DNA from: Sva-07 sp963716235
GTDB taxonomy: Bacteria; Actinomycetota; Acidimicrobiia; Acidimicrobiales; Ilumatobacteraceae
Length of the DNA: 64,000 nucleotides
Assembly (NCBI GenBank): GCA_963716235.1
Contig: CAVQTE010000010.1
Span: 124,001-188,000, forward strand
Reading direction: 5' to 3'
The notes under the pieces are model-generated. The model was not told the DNA's origin. It worked only from the letters and a program-made list of their open reading frames with translations, and made no database searches. Position numbers and translations under genes: made by a program. Of this stretch, positions 27,062 to 36,238 are shown piece by piece; positions within the stretch are counted from its first letter, which is position 1; each line of letters starts with the position of its first letter.

Positions 27062-30000
27062 GTGAAGCGAGACTCCGTCGACATCACCAGAGTGCTGGCG
27101 TCGATCGCCGCGCTCGTCGCCCTGTTCGTCGCCCTCGGCGGCTTGATTGCGGTGTCACGAGCCCGGTTCGGGTCGGCCAATCCGCTCGCCGGTGTCGACC
27201 TGGGATGGTTCGGTGACGACGCAGCGTCGAGCCTGACGCGACCGATCGCCGACGACACCGTCATCGACGGCCTGATCAGGCTGAGTCTGTGCGTGGCGTG
27301 GGTTGCGATCGCCGTGATCGTGGTCACCACCGTGCTCGAGCTGGTGCACATGATCCGCCATCGTGGACTTCCGACGCCCTCGGTGCGCGGGCTCGGGTGG
27401 GCGCAACGCATCGCTCGGTTCATCGCCGTCGGACTGATCATCCTGATCCCGCTGTCGACCTCGTCGCCGTCAATCGCCACGTCGCTGTCGGCGCGGGTGA
27501 CACCGACCCTGTTGCGCGAGGCGGCACCGAGTGCCCTCGCCGACTCGAGTACCGCGGCAAGCGTCGACCGAGCCGGGTCCACGTCAGACGATGCACGCAC
27601 GATCAGTGGAACGTCGATGGTGACGCACGTCGTCCGGCCCGGTGAGTCGGTGTACTCGATCGCCGAACAGTTGGCGGGCGCCGACACCGGCAGCCTGATC
27701 CACATCGCCGAGTCGATCGTCGATGCCAATCTCGACGCACCCATGGGTCCGGGTCAGCGCTTCACCACCGCTGCGTACATCGAGGCCGGCTGGGTGCTGC
27801 AGATCCCCGCACATCTGGTCACGACGCCGGTCGTTCGACCCACCGAGGTGACACCGCCCGTCGAAGCCGACACCTACATCGTGCAGCGCGGCGACACGCT
27901 GTGGGACATCGCCGCCGAGCAGCTCGGTGACCCAACGGCGTGGCCCGAGATCTGGGAGGACAACGCCGGCGACGACATGGGCGGCGGCCGCACGTTCGAC
28001 GACCCCGACCTGATCCTGCCCGGCTGGGAGCTCGACCTGGCCGGCGCCGACGCCGGTGCGTTCGCGAACACTCCGCCCGATGTTGCACCGGTCGTCGCGC
28101 CCGGCGTTGCTCCGTCCGTCGCGACACCCGACGTCGTTGCGATTGAAGCCGAACTACCACCGGTGGCAGCGACGCCGACCGCCCCATCGAGCAGCAGTAC
28201 GACGAGCGCGGTCCCTTCGAGCACCAGCACGAGCACGACCAGCACCATCGCGGGAGGGGTGGCTGGCGACGGCGCATCGGGGATCGACCAGACGCCCGCT
28301 GAGTCACCCGGCGCGCCGTCGCCGCTGCGGATGGAGCATGCGGCGCTCCTCGCCGCCGGGGTGCTGGCGCTGGTCGGTGTCCGTCGCCGCCAACGGTTGC
28401 GGGCAGCCATGCCGCGCCATCGGGTGCCGGAGCCTCGGCCCGAAGCCGTCGAGACCGAGCGTCGCCTGCGGGCCGTCGACGCCGGTGAGCGAGCACTGCG
28501 CGTGGATGTCGCCTGCCGTGCCGCCGCATGGTCGCTCATCAGCACCGGGTCGCAGATCGGGTGGGTCGAGGTGACACCCGATGGCGATGTCGGGCTACGT
28601 CTGTCCGGTCCGGCCGATCTGCCGGCACCCTGGACAGGCGCCGATCACGACTGGTGGTTGCCCGCCGATGTTCCGGTCGAGCTGCTGAGCGACCATGCCC
28701 GCCAGGTCGGCATGCCGTGCGTGGCGCTCGTCCAACTCGGGGTCACGGCCGCTGGCGCCGACGTCCTGATCGACGTCGAGGCGTGCGGGACGCTGGCGGT
28801 CGAGGCCCGGCCCGACCAGGCCGACGAGGTGATCACGGCGCTCGCGGCCGGGCTCGCCTCGTCGATGTACGCCGAGGTCGCCCATCTCATCGGTGTGAGG
28901 CTTACGAGCACCGTGCTGCTCGGACATCGCAACGCCCATGTCGCCGACTCGATCCATGAAGCGTTCGAGCTGGCACGTGCGCTGGTCGGAACGACCGTCG
29001 ACAACGAGCGGACGTCGTTCGAACTGCGCTCGTTGCGAACCGGGGGTGAGATGTGGGAGCCCGCCGTGGTGATCATCGGCGATGGAGACCCACCGCTCAG
29101 TGCGGAGCTCCCGGTCGGTGGCCACGGCATCGGGCTCGTGGCGCCTGCCGCTCCGGGCGAACTTCCGTATGCGCCGACGCGGCTCGTCGGATCGATCGAC
29201 TCGTGGCGCCTCATCGGATTCGGGTCGGCAATCGAGCTGACACCCGTCGGCCTGTCGAACGACGACCTCGTCGCCATCGATGCGGTCCTTGCCGACGCCG
29301 AGAGCGAACTGCAGTCGATCGAACTCGACGCTGTGCGATGGGCCGACGACGCCGAAGCCGATGCGCTCGGTCCGCGGGAGCACGTGGACTCCGAACCCGG
29401 TGATGCCGTGGTCGAGTTCGTCCCGATGACCCATCGCATCGTCGTCGGCCTGCTCGGTGGCGTCGAGATCACCGACGATCAGGGCACGCCGGGAGCATTC
29501 GAGCGGTCGAAGACCGTCGAGCTGATCGCCTGGCTGGCGACCCACCGCGACCGAGCGACGCGAACCGGAGCCCGAACGGCACTCTGGGAACTCGACGTGC
29601 GCGACGCAACGTTCGCCAATGTGGTGTCGGAGGCGCGACGTGGACTGGCCCGCCTGGTGGCGCCCGACGATGGTGAGGAGTGGGTGGCCCGAACGCTCAC
29701 CGAGCAGCTGCCGCTCCACGCTGCCGTGGTGACCGACGCTGACCTGGTGAACGAGCGGCTGACCCATGCGCGAGTGCAACCTCCGGCGCAGGCGATCGGC
29801 ACACTGCGCCCGGCCGTGGCGATGATCCGCGACATGCCATTCGCCGGCACGAGCTACCTGTGGCCCGATGCCGAGGGGATCACGTCGAACCTGGTGTTGC
29901 TGGCGATCACCGCAACCGCCGAGTTCGCCGGGCATGCCTTGTCGCTCGGCGACACCGACGGCGTGTTCTGGGCGACCGGGCGAGGCCTCCAAGTGCTGCC

Positions 30001-30178
30001 CGGCCACGAGGAGCTGATCGGGCTGCGCATGCGGGCCCACGCACGGGCGGGCGACCTCGCAGGAGTGCGCCAGGAATGGGAGTCGTACGAACGGGTCCTG
30101 GTCGCCGATGCCTGGTCCGACGGCGAACCCGCCCCCAAACTCCTCGCCCTGCGCCGCGAACTCCTCTCCCCGACCTGA
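27062..30178 (+). CDS. Membrane protein with LysM repeats and a SARP-like winged-helix/BTAD region
   Basis: 1038 residues; the GTG at 27062 follows an excellent AAGGAGG site. Order: three helices (about 10-35, 80-105, 120-140), LysM 1 THVVRPGESVYSIAEQL (about 187), LysM 2 TYIVQRGDTLWDIAAEQL (about 270), a Ser/Thr/Pro-rich linker, a further helix (about 425-440), a basic stop-transfer segment, a middle domain, then a winged-helix region (RIVVGLLGGVEITD, about 790-866) and an alpha-helical BTAD/TPR-like end. Topology puts LysM outside and the SARP-like part inside. Related proteins close Tad loci in Actinobacteria; the function is unknown. Last gene of the operon. Confidence 0.8.
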   Translation: MKRDSVDITRVLASIAALVALFVALGGLIAVSRARFGSANPLAGVDLGWFGDDAASSLTRPIADDTVIDGLIRLSLCVAWVAIAVIVVTTVLELVHMIRHRGLPTPSVRGLGWAQRIARFIAVGLIILIPLSTSSPSIATSLSARVTPTLLREAAPSALADSSTAASVDRAGSTSDDARTISGTSMVTHVVRPGESVYSIAEQLAGADTGSLIHIAESIVDANLDAPMGPGQRFTTAAYIEAGWVLQIPAHLVTTPVVRPTEVTPPVEADTYIVQRGDTLWDIAAEQLGDPTAWPEIWEDNAGDDMGGGRTFDDPDLILPGWELDLAGADAGAFANTPPDVAPVVAPGVAPSVATPDVVAIEAELPPVAATPTAPSSSSTTSAVPSSTSTSTTSTIAGGVAGDGASGIDQTPAESPGAPSPLRMEHAALLAAGVLALVGVRRRQRLRAAMPRHRVPEPRPEAVETERRLRAVDAGERALRVDVACRAAAWSLISTGSQIGWVEVTPDGDVGLRLSGPADLPAPWTGADHDWWLPADVPVELLSDHARQVGMPCVALVQLGVTAAGADVLIDVEACGTLAVEARPDQADEVITALAAGLASSMYAEVAHLIGVRLTSTVLLGHRNAHVADSIHEAFELARALVGTTVDNERTSFELRSLRTGGEMWEPAVVIIGDGDPPLSAELPVGGHGIGLVAPAAPGELPYAPTRLVGSIDSWRLIGFGSAIELTPVGLSNDDLVAIDAVLADAESELQSIELDAVRWADDAEADALGPREHVDSEPGDAVVEFVPMTHRIVVGLLGGVEITDDQGTPGAFERSKTVELIAWLATHRDRATRTGARTALWELDVRDATFANVVSEARRGLARLVAPDDGEEWVARTLTEQLPLHAAVVTDADLVNERLTHARVQPPAQAIGTLRPAVAMIRDMPFAGTSYLWPDAEGITSNLVLLAITATAEFAGHALSLGDTDGVFWATGRGLQVLPGHEELIGLRMRAHARAGDLAGVRQEWESYERVLVADAWSDGEPAPKLLALRRELLSPT

Positions 30179-30210
30179 CGTACACGATGTGTCAGACACA
30201 TCGTGTACGT
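30178..30210. terminator. Perfect 16-bp inverted repeat at the end of the Tad operon
   Basis: Arms 30178-30193 and 30195-30210 are perfect around a single A. The left arm starts at the last base of the stop codon. The stem would be very stable and could stop transcription or protect the 3' end. The core matches the palindrome at 26547. Confidence 0.65.
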
Positions 30211-30227
30211 CGAGGCCCAGGACGCGA

Positions 30228-30261
30228 GAAGACCCCGCCGGCCGAAGCCGACGGGGTCTTC
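30228..30261. terminator. Hairpin between converging Tad operon and pilA
   Basis: GAAGACCCCG and CGGGGTCTTC arms (30228-30237, 30252-30261), with an inner GGC-CGAA-GCC extension. It lies 23 bases beyond the pilA stop and 50 beyond the LysM gene, so it could serve both strands. No clear T-run. Confidence 0.6.
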
Positions 30262-30283
30262 AGTTCACTTGTTGCGTCAGTGC

Positions 30284-30619
30284 TCAGGGAGCGACGGCGC
30301 CGCACTCCACGCTCTGCGCCGCGAGCGTCGACCGGGCCGGAGGAGCCGGCGCAGTGACGGACCAGTTGGGCGACAGGTCACGAAGGAACTCGGCGTCGAC
30401 CAGAGCCTGCTCGGTCGGGTTCACCGACGTGCCCTTCTGGGCGTAGAAGGCTTCGATGGCCGTCTCCATGGTCCGCTTGTCAGTGTCGCAGGCCGACTTC
30501 TGGCCCTGGTCGGTGATGCCACGGACCGCGAACACCGTGACGGTGGCGAGGATGCCGAGGATGACGATGACGATGAGGAGTTCCACCAAGGTGAAACCCT
30601 TGTCCTGCTTGTTTTCCAT
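30284..30619 (-). CDS. pilA: Type IV pilin PilA
   Basis: 111 residues with a class III signal MENKQDKG followed by FTLVELLIVIVILGILATV: Gly before cleavage, N-methylated Phe+1 and Glu+5. The globular part has two cysteines (SACDTDKRT and QSVECGAVAP) suitable for the C-terminal disulfide loop. The ribosome site GGAAGGA precedes the ATG. It is the main candidate for the major pilin built by PilB, PilC and PilT from this window and processed by PilD at 34214. Confidence 0.92.
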   Translation of the reverse strand: MENKQDKGFTLVELLIVIVILGILATVTVFAVRGITDQGQKSACDTDKRTMETAIEAFYAQKGTSVNPTEQALVDAEFLRDLSPNWSVTAPAPPARSTLAAQSVECGAVAP

Positions 30620-30667
30620 TTGATTGGTTCCTTCCGCTCTTTGGTTGGGTGCTCCCGAAGGAGACGT

Positions 30668-30691
30668 TTCTCACGAAGCGCTCCGTGAGAA
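30668..30691. promoter_or_regulatory. 8-bp inverted repeat upstream of pilA
   Basis: TTCTCACG and CGTGAGAA (30668-30675, 30684-30691) with an 8-base spacer, about 50 bases upstream of the pilA start in a 263-base divergent region. Could be an operator or a leader hairpin. Apart from this, nothing else recognisable is present in 30620-30882. Confidence 0.45.
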
Positions 30692-30882
30692 CCATCTCCC
30701 GTTGCGCAGCTATTTCTTCGGCGCCGGCGATTCGATCTTGAGCACAAAGTCCAGAAATGGCGAAAGATCAACAACTCGTCAGGAGCAGTTCAAGAACCAG
30801 ACAGGACGCGCCGATGTACGTACAGGCGCCCGACCCGGGCGGCGCACGTGAGACACGAACGACCCAGAGGTACGAACGCATC

Positions 30883-31524
30883 ATGTTCGGCAAGCACCGC
30901 GACATCGACGACACCGACACCCTCGACTCCAGCGCGATCGACGGCTTCTTCGGCGACGAGGCTGCAGCTGAGACCGTCATGGAAGTGCAGGAACTGCACT
31001 ACCGGGTACAGCAGGTCGAGTCACAGATCAACAGCCAGTTCACGTCGCTCGCCACGTACGCCCAGATCGCCCAGGAGCAGGTGGAGGTCGCCCGGTCGGA
31101 GGCCCGAGCCATCACCGAGCGGTCAGAGCAGCGCCTCACCTCACTCATCGAGCGCGAGCGCGCCGACCGCATCTCGTCGTTTACCGGCGGGGCCCCTGGC
31201 GGCTCTTCCCCCGACGTCACCGCCCGCCTCGACGCCCTCGAGCACTCCGTCGCCCAGATCCGCAAGGGACTCGACGAATGCCTCCAACGGCAAAAGGCGC
31301 TTGCGGATGCCATCGCCACGATGTTCGAGTGCATGCCGCGCAACCCCACCGCGGTCGAGCCGATCGCCGTCGAACCGGTTGTCGAGGAAGTCGACGCCGA
31401 GGAGTTCGAGACAGCGGAAGTGATCGCCTTCGCGCCGCTGACCCTCGACCCGCCGCCAATCGACGCCGCCCGGCACTCAGCGTCACCCAACGGTCCCATC
31501 GCCGCCCTCTCCCTCGAGGGTTGA
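30883..31524 (+). CDS. Coiled-coil protein of unknown function beside pilA
   Basis: 213 residues from ATG 30883 (MFGKHRDIDDTDTLDS). A coiled coil covers about residues 35-95 (ETVMEVQELHYRVQQVESQI and following), and a second helical stretch about 115-150 (ARLDALEHSVAQIRKGLDE). The end is acidic and Pro-rich. No membrane helix or enzyme motif. Divergent from pilA, and similar in style to the larger coiled-coil protein at 38035, so a scaffold for the pilus machine is possible. An in-frame start at 30757 would add an unlikely basic leader. Confidence 0.6.
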   Translation: MFGKHRDIDDTDTLDSSAIDGFFGDEAAAETVMEVQELHYRVQQVESQINSQFTSLATYAQIAQEQVEVARSEARAITERSEQRLTSLIERERADRISSFTGGAPGGSSPDVTARLDALEHSVAQIRKGLDECLQRQKALADAIATMFECMPRNPTAVEPIAVEPVVEEVDAEEFETAEVIAFAPLTLDPPPIDAARHSASPNGPIAALSLEG

Positions 31525-31532
31525 ACCGAAGG

Positions 31533-31929
31533 TCAACCGAAGTTCGAGACGACCCCGAGGCCGGCCGCGCGAGCCGCGTCGCCCTGCTTGCGGTCGGCGG
31601 TCAGGAATGAATCAGCGCCGACCTCGAGCGCGCTGGCGATGTGAATCGCGTCGAGCGAACGAAGTGACCGCCCGGGGAGCAAACCCGCCTGGATCAAGAG
31701 CGCGTCGGTGACCTGGACCAGGTCGACGAGATCCAACGCCGCCCGCACGTCCTCGGTGGCGAGACCCTGGCGATGACCGAGTCGAAGGAGTTCAGTCGTG
31801 AGGATCGCCGACGACACCAACTCATCACCCGCACGGCGATAGCCGTCAGAGCGCTGAGATCACGCCGACGGAGTCGGGTTCATCGACGATCGTCTTCGCA
31901 AACATTGACGTGTCGACGTACCGGATCAT
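31533..31929 (-). CDS. VapC-like PIN-domain ribonuclease toxin, one frameshift
   Basis: 131 residues after removing an extra T near 31848. The N-terminus MIRYVDTSMFAKTIVDEP has the first catalytic Asp; SAILTTELLRLG carries the conserved Glu; LDAIHIASALEVGADSFLTADRKQ gives the third and fourth acidic residues. VapC toxins cut tRNA or rRNA and are held inactive by the partner antitoxin. The ATG overlaps the antitoxin stop (31926-31929). If the frameshift is real, the toxin is inactive. Confidence 0.82.
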
Positions 31930-32189
31930 CGATCGCCACGAAGTTCGTCGAGCACATCGGCAATCGTCTCCGTGCCCGCCACCCGTCGTAGCGACCCGAA
32001 CGACGCATCACTCCGACGCGGACGAATGGCTCCGGCGAGCTTCATCACCTCGTAGCGGCTCAACCCCGGCGGGATCATGATCGCAACCACGTCACCGTGA
32101 TTGGTCACCTGGATGATCTCGCCGTTCTTCACCTCGTCGAGGACCCGGCTGCTGTTGTTGCGCAACTCGCGGTGGGCGATCGTCTTCAC
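31926..32189 (-). CDS. Phd/YefM-type antitoxin (VapB-like)
   Basis: 87 residues from GTG 32189: VKTIAHRELRNNSSRVLDEV is the Phd/YefM DNA-binding start, followed by GEIIQVTNHGDVVAIMIPP. The C-terminal part (ETIADVLDELRGD) would wrap the toxin. Such antitoxins repress their own operon. It precedes and overlaps the toxin by four bases. Confidence 0.87.
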   Translation of the reverse strand: MKTIAHRELRNNSSRVLDEVKNGEIIQVTNHGDVVAIMIPPGLSRYEVMKLAGAIRPRRSDASFGSLRRVAGTETIADVLDELRGDR

Positions 32190-32236
32190 GACGTGATCGT
32201 AGCACGCGTAGCACGTGCCCGCTCGGGCCGCGTGAT

Positions 32237-32953
32237 TCAGCGGACGATTTCCATGCGCATGCCCACGTCGTCCCACGTGGGATCGATCGGCATCCGACTG
32301 ATCGCCCGGCCTGATGCCCGGCGCGCCGTGAACAGCAATGCTGCAACCTGCAGCAGGTGCACTGCAGCCGAACCGTCCGGCGGCGTGCGCGTCACCACCT
32401 CGTCGACGCCCGGCAGGCGCTGACGGATCAGCTCGAGCCGTTCGAGACGGCCGTCCTCGTGATAGGGCGACGTCGACAACGGCTCATCGCTGTTCATCGC
32501 GGTGAACGACACGTCGGGATTGGCCGAGAAGAAGCTCCGCGAGTGGTACGGCTGCATCTCCCGAGCGGCCTCGCGCACCCAACGCAAACGGCGCAGATCG
32601 TGTTTGGTCATCCACGGCTCCATCCGCTGCGCCTCGGCGTTCGACGCTGCGATGGCGTCACGGCACGGTGTGCCACTGATGGAAACGACCCGCGGCCACC
32701 CCACGTACTCGCGAGCCTCGCGGTCGCATTGGCGATACTGGCCCGACGGCGTGTCGAACAAGCCCATCGGTGTGTTGATCGCTGCCGCTTCGAAGGTCGG
32801 CCGGAAATCGAGCACCTCGAACAGTTTCGGGAGCACGAAGGCTTCCTCGGCGGCCACCGTGATGCCCGAGAGGCGTGCCGGCAGCACCAGCCAGCCTCCC
32901 GGGCACGGGGTGACCCCGGCGATGTTCTTGTACGGCAGCTTCTGGACGGCCAC
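32237..32953 (-). CDS. DUF429 family protein
   Basis: 238 residues. RNase H-like fold features of DUF429 are visible: GVTPCPGGWLVLPA at the start, AAAINTPMGLFD as the second strand with an acidic partner, CDREAREYVG, and a C-terminal DGSAAVHLLQVAALLFTARRA. Members are suspected nucleases but have no proven function. Located 6 bases from pilT, yet no functional link is evident. Confidence 0.7.
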   Translation of the reverse strand: MAVQKLPYKNIAGVTPCPGGWLVLPARLSGITVAAEEAFVLPKLFEVLDFRPTFEAAAINTPMGLFDTPSGQYRQCDREAREYVGWPRVVSISGTPCRDAIAASNAEAQRMEPWMTKHDLRRLRWVREAAREMQPYHSRSFFSANPDVSFTAMNSDEPLSTSPYHEDGRLERLELIRQRLPGVDEVVTRTPPDGSAAVHLLQVAALLFTARRASGRAISRMPIDPTWDDVGMRMEIVR

Positions 32954-32959
32954 GACGGA

Positions 32960-34147
32960 TCAGCCGCCGTTCGCAGACGGCACCGGCGGCGCCGTCTCCT
33001 GGCCGCCATAGGTGCCCGAACCCGACGACGCGGCCTGCCCCGTCGACACCGTGGCGTGAGCGTGCATCTGGGCGCGAGCCGTCTGGAGCTGGGCTTGCAC
33101 TTCCTTCGGGTAGGCGCTCGACTCCATGGCCACCTCCATCGTGATCAACCCGGCCGCCACCAGGCGAGCGAGGTCCATCTCGACGGTCTGCATGCCGTCG
33201 CCGGCGCCGGTGGCGATCATGTTGCGCATCTGGCGCGACTTGCCCTCACGCACCAGGTTCCGGATCGCCTCGTTGGCGATCATCACCTCGTAGGCGGCAA
33301 CGCGGCCGCCGGCGACGCCGGGGAGCAGACGCTGCGAGATGACGCCCTGGAGGGCACCGGCCAGCATGATCTGGATCTGGTCGCGGCTCTCGCCGGGGAA
33401 GACGTCGATGATGCGATCGAGCGCCTGCGCTGCATCGTTGGTGTGCAACGTGGCGAACACCAGGTGGCCGGTCTCCGCGAGCGACAGCGCGATCTGGATG
33501 GAGTCGAGGTCGCGCATTTCGCCGAGGAGCACCACGTCGGGGTCTTCACGCAGGGCGCTGCGCAGGCCGTCGGTGAACGACTCGACGTCGGTGCCGACCT
33601 CTCGCTGGTTGACCATCGCCATCTTGTGGTGGTGCATGTACTCCACCGGATCTTCGATGGTGAGGATGTGCACCGGCTTGGTGTCGTTGATCCGATCGAT
33701 CATGGCCGCCAACGTCGTCGACTTGCCCGAGCCGGTCGGGCCCACCACGAGGACGATCCCGTAGGGCTTGTTGAGCAGGCTCGTACACGCCGCCGGAGCA
33801 CCGAGCTCCTCGAGTGTCCGCACGCGGAACGGCACGACGCGCAGCGCGAGCGCGAGATTGCCCCGCTGGCGGAACGCGTTGGCGCGGAACCGGCCGATGC
33901 CGGCGAGACCGAACGAGAAGTCGACCTGACGGTCACGATGCAGTTCCTCGACCTTGCGTTCGTCGAGCAGCGAGTACACCATGCGATCGATCTCGTCGGA
34001 GGCCAACACCGGCACGTTCTCGAACGAGATGAGCACACCATCGCGGCGTACGGTTGCTGGACGACCCACCGTGAGGTGAAGGTCGGAAGCACCTGAATCG
34101 ACGGTCGCCTTGAGGAGCGATTCGAGCATCGGATCTGGAATGGACAT
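32960..34147 (-). CDS. pilT: Type IV pilus retraction ATPase PilT
   Basis: 395 residues. PAS-like N-terminal domain (SGASDLHLTVGRPATVRRDG), Walker A GPTGSGKSTTLAAM (about residue 134), Asp box ILTIEDPVEYMHHHK, Walker B DPDVVLLGEMRDLDSI, His box FATLHTNDAAQALDRI. PilT depolymerises the pilus to drive twitching or DNA uptake. The C-terminal 50 residues are an extra Ala/Gly/Ser-rich tail. Divergent from pilD. Confidence 0.95.
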   Translation of the reverse strand: MSIPDPMLESLLKATVDSGASDLHLTVGRPATVRRDGVLISFENVPVLASDEIDRMVYSLLDERKVEELHRDRQVDFSFGLAGIGRFRANAFRQRGNLALALRVVPFRVRTLEELGAPAACTSLLNKPYGIVLVVGPTGSGKSTTLAAMIDRINDTKPVHILTIEDPVEYMHHHKMAMVNQREVGTDVESFTDGLRSALREDPDVVLLGEMRDLDSIQIALSLAETGHLVFATLHTNDAAQALDRIIDVFPGESRDQIQIMLAGALQGVISQRLLPGVAGGRVAAYEVMIANEAIRNLVREGKSRQMRNMIATGAGDGMQTVEMDLARLVAAGLITMEVAMESSAYPKEVQAQLQTARAQMHAHATVSTGQAASSGSGTYGGQETAPPVPSANGG

Positions 34148-34213
34148 GGTTGGCTAACCTCCTGCTCGGGCCAACGCACGCCGCGACGGCGTGGACGAGG
34201 ACCACACTTGCTG

Positions 34214-34993
34214 ATGAGCTTTTCTCTGTTGATCGTGTTTGCAGCCGTGGCCGGTCTGGTGATCGGCTCGTTCCTGACGGTGGTGGTGGATCGCGTGCCA
34301 CGGGGCGAATCGGTGGTGGCACCGCCGAGTCGCTGTGGTTCGTGCGGGCTCCGCCTGGGCCCGCTCGACTTGGTGCCGGTGCTCAGCTGGGCCGCCTTGC
34401 GCGGCAAGTGCCGCCAGTGTGGGGCGAAGATCGGCATCGAACCAATCGTGCTGGAGCTGACCACGGCAGGACTTTTCGTGTTGATGGCGATCCGCTTCGA
34501 CGACATGCGCGCTGCGATTCCGGCGTACTGCATCCTGTGCGCCACGCTCGTCGCGCAGACCTGGATCGACCTGCGCACGCAGCGACTGCCACGTGAAATC
34601 ACCTACACGGGCATGGTGCTGGGCGCGATCGCACTGGCGATTGCCGCGCTTGTGCTCGACGAACCCGAGCGCATCTGGATGGCCGCACTCGGAGCTGCCA
34701 TTGCCCTGGTCACGATGTGGTTGATCTACAAACTCAGTCGGGGCGGCATGGGCGACGGCGACGTGCGTCTTGCGCCGCTGCTCGGCATGTTCCTCGGCTG
34801 GATCAACCCCGGCATCGTGCTGCCCGGGCTGTTCTTCGGTTTCCTCGCCGGCGCGATCGTGGGCGTGGCGATGATGGCCGTCAACCGCGCGGGTCGTCGA
34901 ACGGCGGTGCCGTTCGGGCCGTTCCTGGCCCTCGGCACGATCGTGGGAATCTTCGTCGGTCAGCATTTCGTCGACATCGTCCTCGGGCGGTGA
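34214..34993 (+). CDS. pilD: Type IV prepilin peptidase PilD (A24 family, with N-terminal cysteine domain)
   Basis: 259 residues from ATG 34214. The N-terminal part has the zinc-type pairs CGSCGL and CRQCGA; the catalytic aspartates are in WIDLRTQRLP and the GxGD motif GGMGDGDVRLAP. Six to eight helices. It cleaves and N-methylates type IV prepilins such as PilA and the minor pilins at 47.6-52.4 kb. A TTG six bases earlier is an alternative start. Distinct from the shorter Tad-type peptidase at 20193. Confidence 0.93.
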   Translation: MSFSLLIVFAAVAGLVIGSFLTVVVDRVPRGESVVAPPSRCGSCGLRLGPLDLVPVLSWAALRGKCRQCGAKIGIEPIVLELTTAGLFVLMAIRFDDMRAAIPAYCILCATLVAQTWIDLRTQRLPREITYTGMVLGAIALAIAALVLDEPERIWMAALGAAIALVTMWLIYKLSRGGMGDGDVRLAPLLGMFLGWINPGIVLPGLFFGFLAGAIVGVAMMAVNRAGRRTAVPFGPFLALGTIVGIFVGQHFVDIVLGR

Positions 34994-35002
34994 CCCCGAG
35001 GG

Positions 35003-36214
35003 TCAGATCTGCCCCTTGGTTCCGTTGAGCACGCCGTACATCGCCGACACCAGTGCTACGGCAACGAAGCCGACGATGAGTCCCACGAAGATGATCATGA
35101 GAGGCTCGAACATGGTGGTGAACTTCTTGATGCGGCTCTCGAGTTCCCGGTCGAAATACGTGCTCGCAACGGCGAGCTGCATGTCGAGCGTTCCGGTCTC
35201 CTCGCCGACCTTGAACATCTGTCGTGCCGCACCCGGGAACAACTCGGTGTCGATGAGCGGCTGAGAGAACCCCTGCCCCTCGAGCATCTGCGCACGGGCG
35301 ATCTCGAGACGTTCCTTGTAGACGATGTTGCTCGTTGCATCGGTCGTGGTCTTGAGACCCTCGGGCAATGGCACGCCGGCAGCGAGCATCGCCGAGAGGA
35401 TCCGACAGAACCGCTCGAGGATCGAGTAGTCGACGATGCCCTTGATGACCGGGATCTTGAGCACCAGACGGTCTTTCCAGAGCTTGCCGGTCGGGTGCTT
35501 GAAGAGGAACATCAGGGTCCCGCCGATGATCAGGAAGAAGCCGGCAGTGATGAACCACAGGTCGGTGAAGAGCCGCGAGAAGGCCAGCAACATCTTCGTC
35601 GGCAGCGGCAGCTCCGCGTCGAGTTCCTCGAACAGCGGCTTGAACTGCGGCAGCACGTAGCCGGCGAGGATCAGCACGGTGATCATCGCCATCACCATGA
35701 CCACCATCGGGTACGAGAGCGCCGACACCACCTTGCTGCGGGTCTCGATCTCGCGTTCGAGGTAGTCCGACAGGCTCTCCAACGCAGTGTCGAGCTGACC
35801 GGTGAGTTCGGCCGATTGCAGGATGCCGACGTAGTAGTCGGGGAACACCTCGGGGTGACCGGCCGCAGCGGCAGAGAACAGCCCGCCGTTGCGCAGATCG
35901 TCGACGAGGTTGCTGAGCGCTCGCCGCAAGGCGACGTCTTCGGTCTCGTCGCCGATCACGGTGAGCGCGTCGGTGATGGGGATGCCGGCCTTGACGAAGA
36001 CGGCGAGCTGACGCGTGAAGTGCATCAGCTCCTTCTTCTTGACCTTCTCCTTCGTGAGCTCGAAATCGAACATCCCACGACGTTCCTCGATCTTGGTCGG
36101 GAACAGGTTCTGCTGGACCAACAGCGAACGCGCCGCGCCGACGGTGTCGGCCTTGGTCACCCCCTCGATGGGGGATCCGGTGGCGTCGATTGCGGCGTAA
36201 GCGAACTTGGGCAT
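35003..36214 (-). CDS. pilC: Type IV pilus platform protein PilC
   Basis: 403 residues with two T2SF domains (about 65-190 and 270-395), each ending in membrane helices, and the family start MPKFAYAAIDATGSPIEG. Motifs include FTRQLAVFVKAGIPITDAL and MFKVGEETGTLDMQL. It anchors PilB and PilT in the membrane. It follows pilB by 24 bases, so the two are probably one transcript. Confidence 0.94.
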   Translation of the reverse strand: MPKFAYAAIDATGSPIEGVTKADTVGAARSLLVQQNLFPTKIEERRGMFDFELTKEKVKKKELMHFTRQLAVFVKAGIPITDALTVIGDETEDVALRRALSNLVDDLRNGGLFSAAAAGHPEVFPDYYVGILQSAELTGQLDTALESLSDYLEREIETRSKVVSALSYPMVVMVMAMITVLILAGYVLPQFKPLFEELDAELPLPTKMLLAFSRLFTDLWFITAGFFLIIGGTLMFLFKHPTGKLWKDRLVLKIPVIKGIVDYSILERFCRILSAMLAAGVPLPEGLKTTTDATSNIVYKERLEIARAQMLEGQGFSQPLIDTELFPGAARQMFKVGEETGTLDMQLAVASTYFDRELESRIKKFTTMFEPLMIIFVGLIVGFVAVALVSAMYGVLNGTKGQI

Positions 36215-36238
36215 GATCGGCTCCGTGTCTCAGGTGTC

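Noticed and set aside
26973..27065. 30-codon frame between the last TadE-like gene and the LysM gene
   Set aside because: GTG and TGA overlap both neighbours, but no ribosome site or recognisable peptide is present; at most a coupling artefact.
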